Shown piece by piece: positions 54,751 through 63,421 of a stretch of 64,000 bases of DNA; positions within the stretch are counted from its first letter, which is position 1, and each line of letters starts with the position of its first letter. The DNA is from Flavobacteriaceae bacterium (GTDB lineage Bacteria; Bacteroidota; Bacteroidia; Flavobacteriales; Flavobacteriaceae). The DNA is taken from contig CANGTQ010000001.1 of assembly GCA_947456955.1 (NCBI GenBank), positions 124,001-188,000 on the forward strand, in the 5' to 3' direction. Below the pieces are notes generated by a model. The model saw nothing but the letters and a program-made list of their open reading frames with translations, did no database searches and was not told the origin of the DNA. Both the position numbers and the translations under genes were made by a program.

Positions 54751-57582
54751 ATGATTTTCAAAAAATTATTCAATAATAGATTTTATAGCTTAGCAATACT
54801 AATATTGTTTACCAATATTACATTTGCTCAAGACTTGCCGCCTATAGTAAAATATAACTCTACAACTTATAGTGCTGGTAATCAGAATTGGATGATTTCA
54901 CAAGACAAAAATCACTTTGTCTATTTTGCAAATAACGAAGGGTTACTTGAGTTTAATGGATCTAATTGGGTTCTTTATCAATCACCTAACGAAACCATAA
55001 TTCGTTCAGTAAAAGTTATTGGAGATAAAATATATACAGGTTGCTACATGGAATTTGGATATTGGATCAGAGAAAAAAATGGAAGACTTAAGTATACTTC
55101 TCTAAGCCATAAAATAAAATCTAAAATTAATGTAGACGAACAGTTTTGGAATATTTTAAATTATGACCAATGGGTTATCTTTCAGTCCTTAGATAGAATT
55201 TATATTTATGATACTGTAACGAGTTCTTTTAAAATTGTAAATCCAGACAGTCCCATTTTAAAATCGTTTAAAACCGAAAGCTCTATTTACTACCAAACTG
55301 TTAATTTTGATTTGTTTGAAATCGAAAATGGAACAAGTAAGTTGGTAACCAATAATTCTATTTTAAAAAACAATAAAATTGTAAATGTATTTTCAATTGA
55401 CGAAGGTTTGTTGATTCACACTCAATTTAATGGGTTTTATAAATTAACTAATGGAAATTTGGTAAAATTTAATACCGAAGCTGATTCACAAATTGCTGCA
55501 AGTAGTGTTTATAGTAGTCAAATGACTTCAAATGGAAGTTTTGCTGTTGGAACCATATCCGATGGTGTTTTTATTTTAACAAAAGAAGGCAAAGTAAAGT
55601 ACCATATTACACAAAGAAAAGGATTAAGTAATAATACAGTTTTGTCAATATATGAAGACATTGATAATAATTTATGGCTTGGATTAGATAATGGCATCAA
55701 TTGCATCAATTTAAAGTCTCCAATTAAAAGTTTTTCGGATGATTCCGGAAATTTAGGGACCGTTTATTCTTCAATTATTTATAAAGGTTTTTTGTATTTG
55801 GGAACTAATCAAGGGTTATTTTATAAAAATAATTTAAACGATAGCAATTTCAATTTTGTTAAAGGTACAAAAGGGCAAGTTTGGTCACTATTTGTTCATG
55901 ATGGTGTATTGTTTTGCGGACATGATTCAGGAACTTATATAATTGAAAATGATAACTCAAAACTAATTTTTTCTCAATCCGGAACATGGAAATTTGAATT
56001 AATCCCCAATAAAAACAATTTATTACTTCAGGGGAATTATTATGGTATGTCAGTGTTAGAAAAAGTCAATAATCAATGGGTTTTCAGAAACAAAATTTCA
56101 GGTTTTAATTATTCCTCTAAATATTTTGTAACTACTAAATCAAATGAAGTTTATGTAAGTCATGAATATAAAGGAATATTTCGTTTTCAATTGGATTCTC
56201 AATTCCGTAAAGGATTTGGTTTAAACACATACAAGTATCCTTATAAAGGGAAAAATGCCGGACTTTCTAAGTTTAACAATTCTATTTACTATGCCTATAA
56301 AGATGGGATTTTTAAGTTGAATGAAAAGACCAAACAATTTAAAAAAGACAATACACTAAGTCAGGTTTTTGATAATAATGAATACTCTTCAGGGAAATTA
56401 ATTATTGATAATTCCAATAAATTATGGCTTTTTTCAAAAAATTATATCAACTATTTTACAGTTAATAAGTTAAATTCTAAATTAAAGAAAAATGTAATTT
56501 CAATACCATCATCTATTACCAATACGATGCTAGGTTATGAGAATATTACACAATTGTCTAATTCAGTTTATATTATTGGAACAACAGATGGCTATTATAC
56601 TTTTAATATTGATGAATTAAACTTTAAAAATATCCATGTAGCTATTTCAAACATTAGTATTAATGAGTTAAATGGACATTTAATAAGTTCATCAATAACT
56701 GAGTCTGGTTCATTTTCACACGATGAAAACAACATTACTTTTAGCTATACAGTTCCAATCTACAACAAATATGTTATTGCAGAGTATCAATATTTACTAG
56801 AAGGCTTTCAAGACAAGTGGAGTGATTGGAGTTCTAAACCAACTATTAATTTCAAAAATTTATCTCCAGGTGATTATAAATTTAAAGTAAGATCTAAGTT
56901 AGTTAATTCACAAACAGAAAATGTCACTGTTTATTCCTTTACAATTGCAAAACCATGGTACAGTACAAACTTTGCATTCATTATTTATTTTCTTTTAATT
57001 TGTTTGTTGGCCTATTATATTAATAAAGCTTATGTGAATTATTATTCACAACAGAAACAAAAATTGATAGATGAAAATAATCTTTTACTTGAAATAAAAG
57101 AGTTAGAAAACGAACAGCAATTAATGAAAATAAGAAATGAGCAATTGTCAATGGATGTTAATGAAAAAAGTAGAGAGCTGGCAATTTCAACTATGAGTTT
57201 AATTAAAAAAGATGAATTATTATCCTTAATAAAAGAAGATTTAAAAAAATCCTCTGACGAAGCAAGTTCGAGAAGTATCAAATCAATTATTACAACTACC
57301 ATAAATAAAAATATATCTGTAGATAATGCCTGGGATACTTTTAAAGAAGCTTTTGATACTGCCGATAAGGATTTTTTAAAGAAAGTAAAGCAAGAACATC
57401 CCTCATTAACACCAAATGATTTAAGAATATGTGCCTATCTTAGATTGAATTTGTCCTCTAAAGAAATAGCACCACTTTTAAATATTTCTGTTCGAAGTGT
57501 AGAGATAAAACGATATCGTTTGCGAAAAAAAATGGATTTACCACATGAAGCTAGGCTTGTTGACTATATCTTGTCAATATAG
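54751..57582 (+). CDS. Membrane-spanning sensor-regulator: beta-propeller, Y_Y_Y, LuxR-type HTH, no kinase
   Basis: This 943-residue protein has a signal sequence (to about 26) and a large periplasmic beta-propeller with repeats such as LSIYEDIDNNLWLGLDNGINCI. A Y_Y_Y domain follows (about 660-730, EYQYLLEGFQDKWSDWSS). There is one membrane helix (about 739-760) and a cytoplasmic coiled coil (about 765-815). The C-terminal helix-turn-helix is LTPNDLRICAYLRLNLSSKEIAPLLNIS...VEIKRYRLRKKM (about 880-925). It lacks histidine-kinase and receiver domains, so it would couple a sugar signal outside directly to DNA binding, as in SusR-like regulators. It sits between the two T9SS genes and the glycosidase operon and is the obvious regulator of both. 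Confidence 0.9.
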   Translation: MIFKKLFNNRFYSLAILILFTNITFAQDLPPIVKYNSTTYSAGNQNWMISQDKNHFVYFANNEGLLEFNGSNWVLYQSPNETIIRSVKVIGDKIYTGCYMEFGYWIREKNGRLKYTSLSHKIKSKINVDEQFWNILNYDQWVIFQSLDRIYIYDTVTSSFKIVNPDSPILKSFKTESSIYYQTVNFDLFEIENGTSKLVTNNSILKNNKIVNVFSIDEGLLIHTQFNGFYKLTNGNLVKFNTEADSQIAASSVYSSQMTSNGSFAVGTISDGVFILTKEGKVKYHITQRKGLSNNTVLSIYEDIDNNLWLGLDNGINCINLKSPIKSFSDDSGNLGTVYSSIIYKGFLYLGTNQGLFYKNNLNDSNFNFVKGTKGQVWSLFVHDGVLFCGHDSGTYIIENDNSKLIFSQSGTWKFELIPNKNNLLLQGNYYGMSVLEKVNNQWVFRNKISGFNYSSKYFVTTKSNEVYVSHEYKGIFRFQLDSQFRKGFGLNTYKYPYKGKNAGLSKFNNSIYYAYKDGIFKLNEKTKQFKKDNTLSQVFDNNEYSSGKLIIDNSNKLWLFSKNYINYFTVNKLNSKLKKNVISIPSSITNTMLGYENITQLSNSVYIIGTTDGYYTFNIDELNFKNIHVAISNISINELNGHLISSSITESGSFSHDENNITFSYTVPIYNKYVIAEYQYLLEGFQDKWSDWSSKPTINFKNLSPGDYKFKVRSKLVNSQTENVTVYSFTIAKPWYSTNFAFIIYFLLICLLAYYINKAYVNYYSQQKQKLIDENNLLLEIKELENEQQLMKIRNEQLSMDVNEKSRELAISTMSLIKKDELLSLIKEDLKKSSDEASSRSIKSIITTTINKNISVDNAWDTFKEAFDTADKDFLKKVKQEHPSLTPNDLRICAYLRLNLSSKEIAPLLNISVRSVEIKRYRLRKKMDLPHEARLVDYILSI

Positions 57583-57906
57583 GCATTTGTATATTCTGTA
57601 ATTTAACTATACATTAACTAAACATTTTAATGTTTTTTTAGATATCTAAATTGCTATAAAAACTCTAATTAACTCAATATATCTAGTTTATCCTCTTGTT
57701 TAAAAATAAATTCAACTTGTATAGTTTCTATAATCATTTATTTTATTCTATAATTTTAAATAATGTAAATTTACTAAATGAGATTTTTTAATAAACATTT
57801 AGATATATCGAATTAAAACAACAAATAAATTCATATTAGTTAAAAAATCATCCAAAAAAACAAATCAATTAACACAAAAAAATTAACTTAATTATTGAAA
57901 CAAAAA
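57583..57906. other. Regulatory spacer upstream of the glucan operon
   Basis: This 324-base, very AT-rich spacer holds no supportable gene. It contains ACATTAAC (57611), AACATTTTAA with TTTAGAT, ATTAACT (57668) and TGTATAGTTTCTATA (57718-57732), in the same order and spacing as upstream of 51736. No exact TAnnTTTG box is seen. Confidence 0.55.
57611..57732 (+). promoter_or_regulatory. Bipartite upstream element, copy 2
   Basis: ACATTAAC at 57611 and TGTATAGTTTCTATA at 57718 are 107 bases apart, against 108 bases in copy 1. ATTAACT lies at 57668 (offset 57, against 60). The conserved order and spacing in otherwise low-complexity DNA suggest a common regulator, probably the protein encoded at 54751. 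Confidence 0.5.
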
Positions 57907-60900
57907 ATGAAAAAAATTATTTTATTACTAACCATTATTCTCTCATTCTCGTCTTATTCCCAGGACAATAAAGTTATTATTTCGAATAATAACGATGGAA
58001 TGAGACTAGTTGTAAATGGAAAAGATTTTATGATTAACGGAATGAATTGGGACTATTTTCCAATAGGAACAAATTATTCCTACAGTCTCTGGAATCAGTC
58101 GGACAATTTGATACAAGAAGCTTTGGATGAAGAAATGGGCTTGTTAAAAAATATGGGGGTAAATACTATTAGAGTATATTCAGGGATGCCAAAAAAGTGG
58201 ATAGAGTATGTCTACACTAATTATGGGATTTACACCATGTTAAACCATTCCTTTGGTCGTTATGGTTTAACTTTAGATGGTGTATGGACTCCAAATACCG
58301 ATTACTCAAACCCTAAAACCAGAGCCCTTTTGTTGAAAGAAACACAAGAAATGATAACCGAGTATAAAGATACCAAAGGATTACTATTGTTTATGCTTGG
58401 TAATGAGAATAACTACGGTTTATTTTGGGATGGTGCTGAAACAGAAGATATTCCAGTAAAAGATAGAAAATCTACAGCACGCGCTGTATCAATGTATAAA
58501 TTATTTAATGAAGCCGTGGTTTCTATGAAATCTGTTGATAGGGCTCATCCAATTGCAATTTGTAATGGTGATTTACTTTTTCTAGATATCATTGCAAAAG
58601 AGTGTAAAGATGTTGATATTTTGGGTACCAATGTTTATCGTGGTGTTTCATTTGGTGATTTATTTGAAAGAGTTAAAAAGGAATATGGTAAACCACTTTT
58701 CTTTTCAGAATTTGGATCAGATGCATTTAATGTTTTAACCAATCAAGAAGATCAAAAGTCGCAAGCTTTTTATTTAAAAGGAAACTGGAAAGAAATTTAT
58801 GAAAATGCTGCCGGTATGGGTAAAGCTGGAAATTCTTTAGGAGGTTTTACTTTTCAGTTTAGTGATGGATGGTGGAAATTTGGACAAACTAAAAATTTAG
58901 ACTCTCACGATAGTAATGCCTCATGGTCAAACGGTGGTTATCAAAAAGATTTTACTGAAGGAGAAAACAATATGAATGAAGAATGGTTTGGAATTTGTGC
59001 CAAAGGACCATCAAATGAAAAAGGATTGTATCAACTGTATCCTCGTGCTGCTTATTATGTTTTAAAAGATATTCATAAATTCAATCCTTATGCAGCAGGA
59101 GCAAACAAAAATTCATTAAATGCTACTTTCGACGAAACCAATTTAATGGATGCTTCTTTAAGAGCTAGAGGAGATAAAGCTGCTCTTGGAACAAATGATA
59201 CCGATATATTAAAAGTAAGTAACCTAAGAGCTGAATTCACTACATTCACAACAGGTGGAAGTCTATTAACTACACCAGAAGTAGATGATCCAACTACAAG
59301 TAACTATCCTAGCCGAACAGGTTTTGATCATATGCAATCTTACTATCTTGGAGTTGAAGGAAAACCTTCTGCTAACATGACTGCAAATGTGAATGTTAAC
59401 ATTTTAGGTCGTGTAGCAGTAAATCCTATAAATGAAATTTTCTATGAAAGCAGAGGTAGAGAAGAAACGATATTAACTCAAGATGGTTCTCTAGTTTCTA
59501 GTGGGCTCAATAGAGTTCAAGTTTACAATGCATCTTACAAATGGACGGCAAAAGATTTTGAAGTTAGAGGTTTTTACAGAACAGGTCATTATCATTGGGG
59601 TTATGAAGGCGATTTTTTTGCGCTATATTCTGAAGCAAATTACGGTCCAAACTTAGATATCTATAATGGAGAAACTTTAGGATTTGAAGTTGATGGAAGA
59701 GGAAGTTTAAATGGTTTTAAAGCTGCTTTTGGTCCTCAACTTTGGTGGGGAGCAAACCCTGCTTATTTATTGAAGTATTCTAAAAATTTCGGAAATGCAA
59801 CTGCAACAGTGGTTTATCATGAAGACGTTTCAGCAGCATCACCAGCTGTAACCTCTATCTTTATTCCACAACCAAAGACTCAGCGTGCTACATTTCACCT
59901 TAATTATAAAAACCAATTCTTCGGAATTGATTTTGGCTATATTTGGGGAGGACAACCGTTAAATGGAAGAGAATATCAGATTGCAAAAGAAATCACACCA
60001 AATAATTATACCACATATAACCGTACAATTCAACCATCCGATAATTGGGGAGCTAAGACAAAGGTAACATTTTCTCAAGGTAGGTTCAATTTTTACACCC
60101 AAGCTGCTGTTATGGGGTTAGTTGCAAATGGTGGAGCCGATAATACACAAACATTTACTGGTTGGAGATTAAAGGATAGTGGAAGTGGAAATCAAGTGAA
60201 CTTCCTAACTGGTTTTACTTATAATGTAAATTCAAAATTACAACTAGCTCCAAATTTTTTATGGCAAAAGCCATTAGTTGAAGCTATGCCAAATGGAGTT
60301 GATGCACCAGGAAGATTAAGAAATATTTTAGAAGACCCATTTATTGTTAGAGTTAATCGTGAAACAGTAGGTGGAGAATTTTTGTTAACGTATGACCCAA
60401 CACCAGCTACTTGGATGTATGAGTGGAATAACGACATGGTAGAAGATGCAAAATTTGCATTTAGTACTGGTTTTGTTTTCCGTCATTTGCCAACAACTAT
60501 GGATGCTGCAATTGGATTTTTAGCCAATAGAACGCCTTTTGCATTCGATAGATCAGCTCCAGCTCAAGATTTATGGGAATCTAATACTAGAATTGTATCT
60601 AAATTAACACCAGATTTAGGGATGATTGCAAACATATATTTTGGAAATGGGCAAGCAAATGGTGATTCTGAAAGAACCATTAATAGAGCTGGTGGAGATA
60701 TACGAATGATTTATAAAAAAGTAAAAGTTGTTTCCTCTGTTAAATTTAACGATTGGGGACCTTTTGATTACCATAAAGATTTTAACTTAACCTTCCCTTT
60801 CCAAGGTTCGTTAGATATATCTACATCTGTTGGAAAACCAAGCTGGTTTATTTTACCTGATACTCGAATTGGAATAATGGGTATTTGGCGTTCTTTAGAC

Positions 60901-61038
60901 CAATATTCACCAAGATATTCCCCGACTTTTGTTCCTGAAAATACTTATCCACCTGTGCCAGTACTTAGTCCTGTAGGATTCCCTAATGGTTCAGAATGGG
61001 AAATAAGAACCTATGTTCATATTAATATTGGAAAATAA
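57907..61038 (+). CDS. Clan GH-A glycosidase fused to a predicted outer-membrane beta-barrel
   Basis: With ATG 57907 the protein has 1043 residues (a TTG four codons earlier is possible) and a signal peptide ending SSYSQ. About residues 22-395 form a TIM-barrel glycosidase of the GH2/GH5-like clan A. Glu167 (MLGNENNYG) is the predicted acid/base and Glu268 (LFFSEFGSDA) the nucleophile. NTIRVYSG and GGFTFQFSDGWWKF are further conserved parts. About 400-1043 alternate polar and aromatic residues in many strands (YYLGVEG, ATATVVYHED, FGIDFGYIWGG) and end in RTYVHINIGK, as in outer-membrane barrels. It begins a three-gene operon. The substrate is probably a beta-glucan or an oligosaccharide from it. 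Confidence 0.8.
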   Translation: MKKIILLLTIILSFSSYSQDNKVIISNNNDGMRLVVNGKDFMINGMNWDYFPIGTNYSYSLWNQSDNLIQEALDEEMGLLKNMGVNTIRVYSGMPKKWIEYVYTNYGIYTMLNHSFGRYGLTLDGVWTPNTDYSNPKTRALLLKETQEMITEYKDTKGLLLFMLGNENNYGLFWDGAETEDIPVKDRKSTARAVSMYKLFNEAVVSMKSVDRAHPIAICNGDLLFLDIIAKECKDVDILGTNVYRGVSFGDLFERVKKEYGKPLFFSEFGSDAFNVLTNQEDQKSQAFYLKGNWKEIYENAAGMGKAGNSLGGFTFQFSDGWWKFGQTKNLDSHDSNASWSNGGYQKDFTEGENNMNEEWFGICAKGPSNEKGLYQLYPRAAYYVLKDIHKFNPYAAGANKNSLNATFDETNLMDASLRARGDKAALGTNDTDILKVSNLRAEFTTFTTGGSLLTTPEVDDPTTSNYPSRTGFDHMQSYYLGVEGKPSANMTANVNVNILGRVAVNPINEIFYESRGREETILTQDGSLVSSGLNRVQVYNASYKWTAKDFEVRGFYRTGHYHWGYEGDFFALYSEANYGPNLDIYNGETLGFEVDGRGSLNGFKAAFGPQLWWGANPAYLLKYSKNFGNATATVVYHEDVSAASPAVTSIFIPQPKTQRATFHLNYKNQFFGIDFGYIWGGQPLNGREYQIAKEITPNNYTTYNRTIQPSDNWGAKTKVTFSQGRFNFYTQAAVMGLVANGGADNTQTFTGWRLKDSGSGNQVNFLTGFTYNVNSKLQLAPNFLWQKPLVEAMPNGVDAPGRLRNILEDPFIVRVNRETVGGEFLLTYDPTPATWMYEWNNDMVEDAKFAFSTGFVFRHLPTTMDAAIGFLANRTPFAFDRSAPAQDLWESNTRIVSKLTPDLGMIANIYFGNGQANGDSERTINRAGGDIRMIYKKVKVVSSVKFNDWGPFDYHKDFNLTFPFQGSLDISTSVGKPSWFILPDTRIGIMGIWRSLDQYSPRYSPTFVPENTYPPVPVLSPVGFPNGSEWEIRTYVHINIGK

Positions 61039-61055
61039 TTTAAAAAATAAAAAAA

Positions 61056-62489
61056 ATGAAAAGTAGAAAATTTAATTATTTAAGAAACTCAATTTTGTTA
61101 ATATTGGTTTTGATAACCAGTTTAAATTGTGAATTAGATATGCCTAATGAAAATACATTAGCGACATATCCAAAAACTGCGGAAATATTTACAGATGCTC
61201 CAGTTGGAATGGGTAGTAATTTTTACTTTCCATATGGGCCTGATGCAAATAATCCGATAGGATCAAAATTCTCAGCTTGGTCGGTAGATAGTGAAGTAAG
61301 CTATAAAGGTAATGCTTCTATGCGTTTTGATGTACCTAATGCAAATGATCCTGAAGGAAATTATGCCGGTGGTATTTTAAGAATTGATGGAGCTGGTCGT
61401 GATTTAACGGGTTATGATGCACTAACTTTTTGGGCTAAAGCTTCTCAAGGAGTAACTGTAGGAGAAATAGGTTTTGGAGAGGATTTCTATCCAAATAAAT
61501 ATATTACTACTATGCGAAATGTATCACTCGGAACAAATTGGGCAAAATACATTATTCCAATTCCAGATGCTTCAAAACTATTAAATGAAAAGGGAATGTT
61601 CAGGTATGCCGCAGGTACTCAAGGAACAAATGGCGCAGGTTATACTTTTTGGATTGATGAATTAAAGTTTGAAAAGTTGGGAACTATATTGCCATTACAA
61701 GCTTCAATTATGAATGGTAACAATGTGGTAAGATCAACGTTTGTAGGCGTTACTACTTCAGTCACTGGTATAATTAGTAGCTTTAATATGCCAAATGGTA
61801 GTAATCAATCGGTTACTATTGCTCCAGCCTTTTTGAATTTCGTTTCTTCAAACCCTGCTGTAGCATCAGTAAGTGATACTGGGGTTGTGACTCCTTTAAG
61901 TGTAGGAACTGCTGTGATAACAGCTACTTTTGGAGGTCAACCAACTACAGGAAGTTTAACAATTAATTGTACGGGGACCTTTACAAGTGCTCCAATACCA
62001 ACAAGAAATCCCGCCAATGTCCTTTCAGTATTCAGTGATACTTATACAAATGTCCCAGTTTCCTATTATAATGGTTTTTGGACTCCAGGTTCAACAACTG
62101 GTTCGGCAGATTTTTCTGTAAACGGAAATAATGTTTTAAACTACACTACTTTTAATTATGTCGGAATTGCATTTGCTAATCCAACTTTAAATGCTACAGC
62201 TATGACTAAAATACATTTTAACATGTACATCCCTAACAATGTTCCTCCAAATTTTAGTTTTTTGATTTCAATTGAAGATTGGGGACCAAATCAGATTGAT
62301 AATGGTGGTGATGATACAAGACAACAAATTTTTGTTACAGCTTCACAAGTTCAAGCAAATAGTTGGGTTACCATTGAAGCTCCTTTGACTTTAGTGAACA
62401 GGAATAATATTGGTTTAATAATAATGGAGAATATTAATGGTTCATCATTATCAAATTTTTATATGGATAATATCTATTTCTTCAACTAA
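61056..62489 (+). CDS. Surface lipoprotein with carbohydrate-binding-like domains and Big_2 domain
   Basis: This 477-residue lipoprotein has a lipobox ending SLNC (Cys25). An acidic, Asn-rich start (ELDMPNENT) follows, as in surface-exposed Bacteroidota lipoproteins. About residues 45-210 form a carbohydrate-binding-like jelly roll (SMRFDVPNANDPEGNYAGG to YTFWIDELKFEKLG). About 215-305 are a Big_2-type Ig-like domain (VSSNPAVASVSDTGVVTPL). About 315-477 hold the domain shared with the two T9SS proteins (APIPTRNPANVLSVFSDTY to NFYMDNIYFFN). It has no catalytic motif. It is most like a surface glycan-binding protein that works with the GH16 enzyme 34 bases downstream. Confidence 0.87.
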   Translation: MKSRKFNYLRNSILLILVLITSLNCELDMPNENTLATYPKTAEIFTDAPVGMGSNFYFPYGPDANNPIGSKFSAWSVDSEVSYKGNASMRFDVPNANDPEGNYAGGILRIDGAGRDLTGYDALTFWAKASQGVTVGEIGFGEDFYPNKYITTMRNVSLGTNWAKYIIPIPDASKLLNEKGMFRYAAGTQGTNGAGYTFWIDELKFEKLGTILPLQASIMNGNNVVRSTFVGVTTSVTGIISSFNMPNGSNQSVTIAPAFLNFVSSNPAVASVSDTGVVTPLSVGTAVITATFGGQPTTGSLTINCTGTFTSAPIPTRNPANVLSVFSDTYTNVPVSYYNGFWTPGSTTGSADFSVNGNNVLNYTTFNYVGIAFANPTLNATAMTKIHFNMYIPNNVPPNFSFLISIEDWGPNQIDNGGDDTRQQIFVTASQVQANSWVTIEAPLTLVNRNNIGLIIMENINGSSLSNFYMDNIYFFN

Positions 62490-62523
62490 TAAAAATACTA
62501 TTTAACATTTCAAATAAATAATA

Positions 62524-63330
62524 ATGAAAAAAATAAAAATATATAATTTACTTTTAATAGGTTTTGGCTCTTTAGTTATAGGTTGTGAGACCGATGAAAA
62601 GCAAACAGTTATTACTAAAACACAATTGGTAATGAGTGAAGAATTTAATGTAGATGGAGCGCCAGATTCAAATTTATGGTCATACAATATAGGAACAGGA
62701 AGTAATGGTTGGGGCAATAATGAATTGCAATATTATACTGATAGACCACAAAATATTAAAGTTGAAAATGGAGTTTTAAAAATAACAGCTCGAAGAGAAC
62801 AATATATGGGTTCCTCTTATACTTCTGCTAGAATTATTTCTAAAGGAAAATATGAAAAAAAATATGGGAGAATAGAAGCTCGAATTAAATTGCCAAGAGG
62901 TAAAGGTTTATGGCCTGCATTTTGGATGTTAGGAGCTAATTCAGATACTGTAATTTGGCCACAATGTGGAGAAATTGATATTATGGAGTACCTTGGAAAT
63001 AGTCCAACAAAAATATTCGGAACTGTTCACGGACCAGGTTATTCTGCTGGTGAATCAATTTCGAAAAACTTTTTCCTTTCCAACAGCAGATTTGATACTG
63101 ACTTTCATATTTTTGGTATAGAATGGGATGAAAATAGAGTAAATTTTTACGTTGATGATATGTTATATCATTCCGTTACACCTGAAGATGTTCCAGGAGA
63201 ATGGGTTTTTAATCAATCATTTTATATGATATTGAATATAGCAGTTGGAGGAAATTTACCAGGAGCTCCAAATGGAGAAACGCCTTTTCCACAAGAAATG
63301 TTAGTTGATTACATAAGAGTATATGAATAA
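62524..63330 (+). CDS. GH16 beta-glucanase (laminarinase-like) lipoprotein
   Basis: The 268-residue protein is a lipoprotein (Cys21, VIGC) with one GH16 domain. The active site is GEIDIMEYLG, with nucleophile Glu150, Asp152 and acid/base Glu155. This inserted-Met form is typical of beta-1,3-glucanases. Other family parts are GWGNNELQYYTDRPQNIKVENGVLKITARRE, GRIEARIKLPRGKGLWPAFWMLG and the C-terminal LPGAPNGETPFPQEMLVDYIRVYE. It should hydrolyse laminarin or a similar glucan at the cell surface. It ends the operon begun at 57907, with a strong terminator after it. A second GH16 with a T9SS domain is at 15022-16617. Confidence 0.94.
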   Translation: MKKIKIYNLLLIGFGSLVIGCETDEKQTVITKTQLVMSEEFNVDGAPDSNLWSYNIGTGSNGWGNNELQYYTDRPQNIKVENGVLKITARREQYMGSSYTSARIISKGKYEKKYGRIEARIKLPRGKGLWPAFWMLGANSDTVIWPQCGEIDIMEYLGNSPTKIFGTVHGPGYSAGESISKNFFLSNSRFDTDFHIFGIEWDENRVNFYVDDMLYHSVTPEDVPGEWVFNQSFYMILNIAVGGNLPGAPNGETPFPQEMLVDYIRVYE

Positions 63331-63341
63331 ATATAATAAAG

Positions 63342-63380
63342 ACAACTAGACTAATTGAATAATAGTCTAGTTGTTTTTTA
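63342..63380 (+). terminator. Strong terminator after the glucan operon
   Basis: ACAACTAGACT (63342-63352) pairs perfectly with AGTCTAGTTGT (63364-63374), followed by TTTTT. The gene at 63422 is therefore at least partly separately controlled. Confidence 0.88.
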
Positions 63381-63421
63381 TTAATTGGATTTGACAGAAA
63401 AAAAGAACTCTTATAATTATT

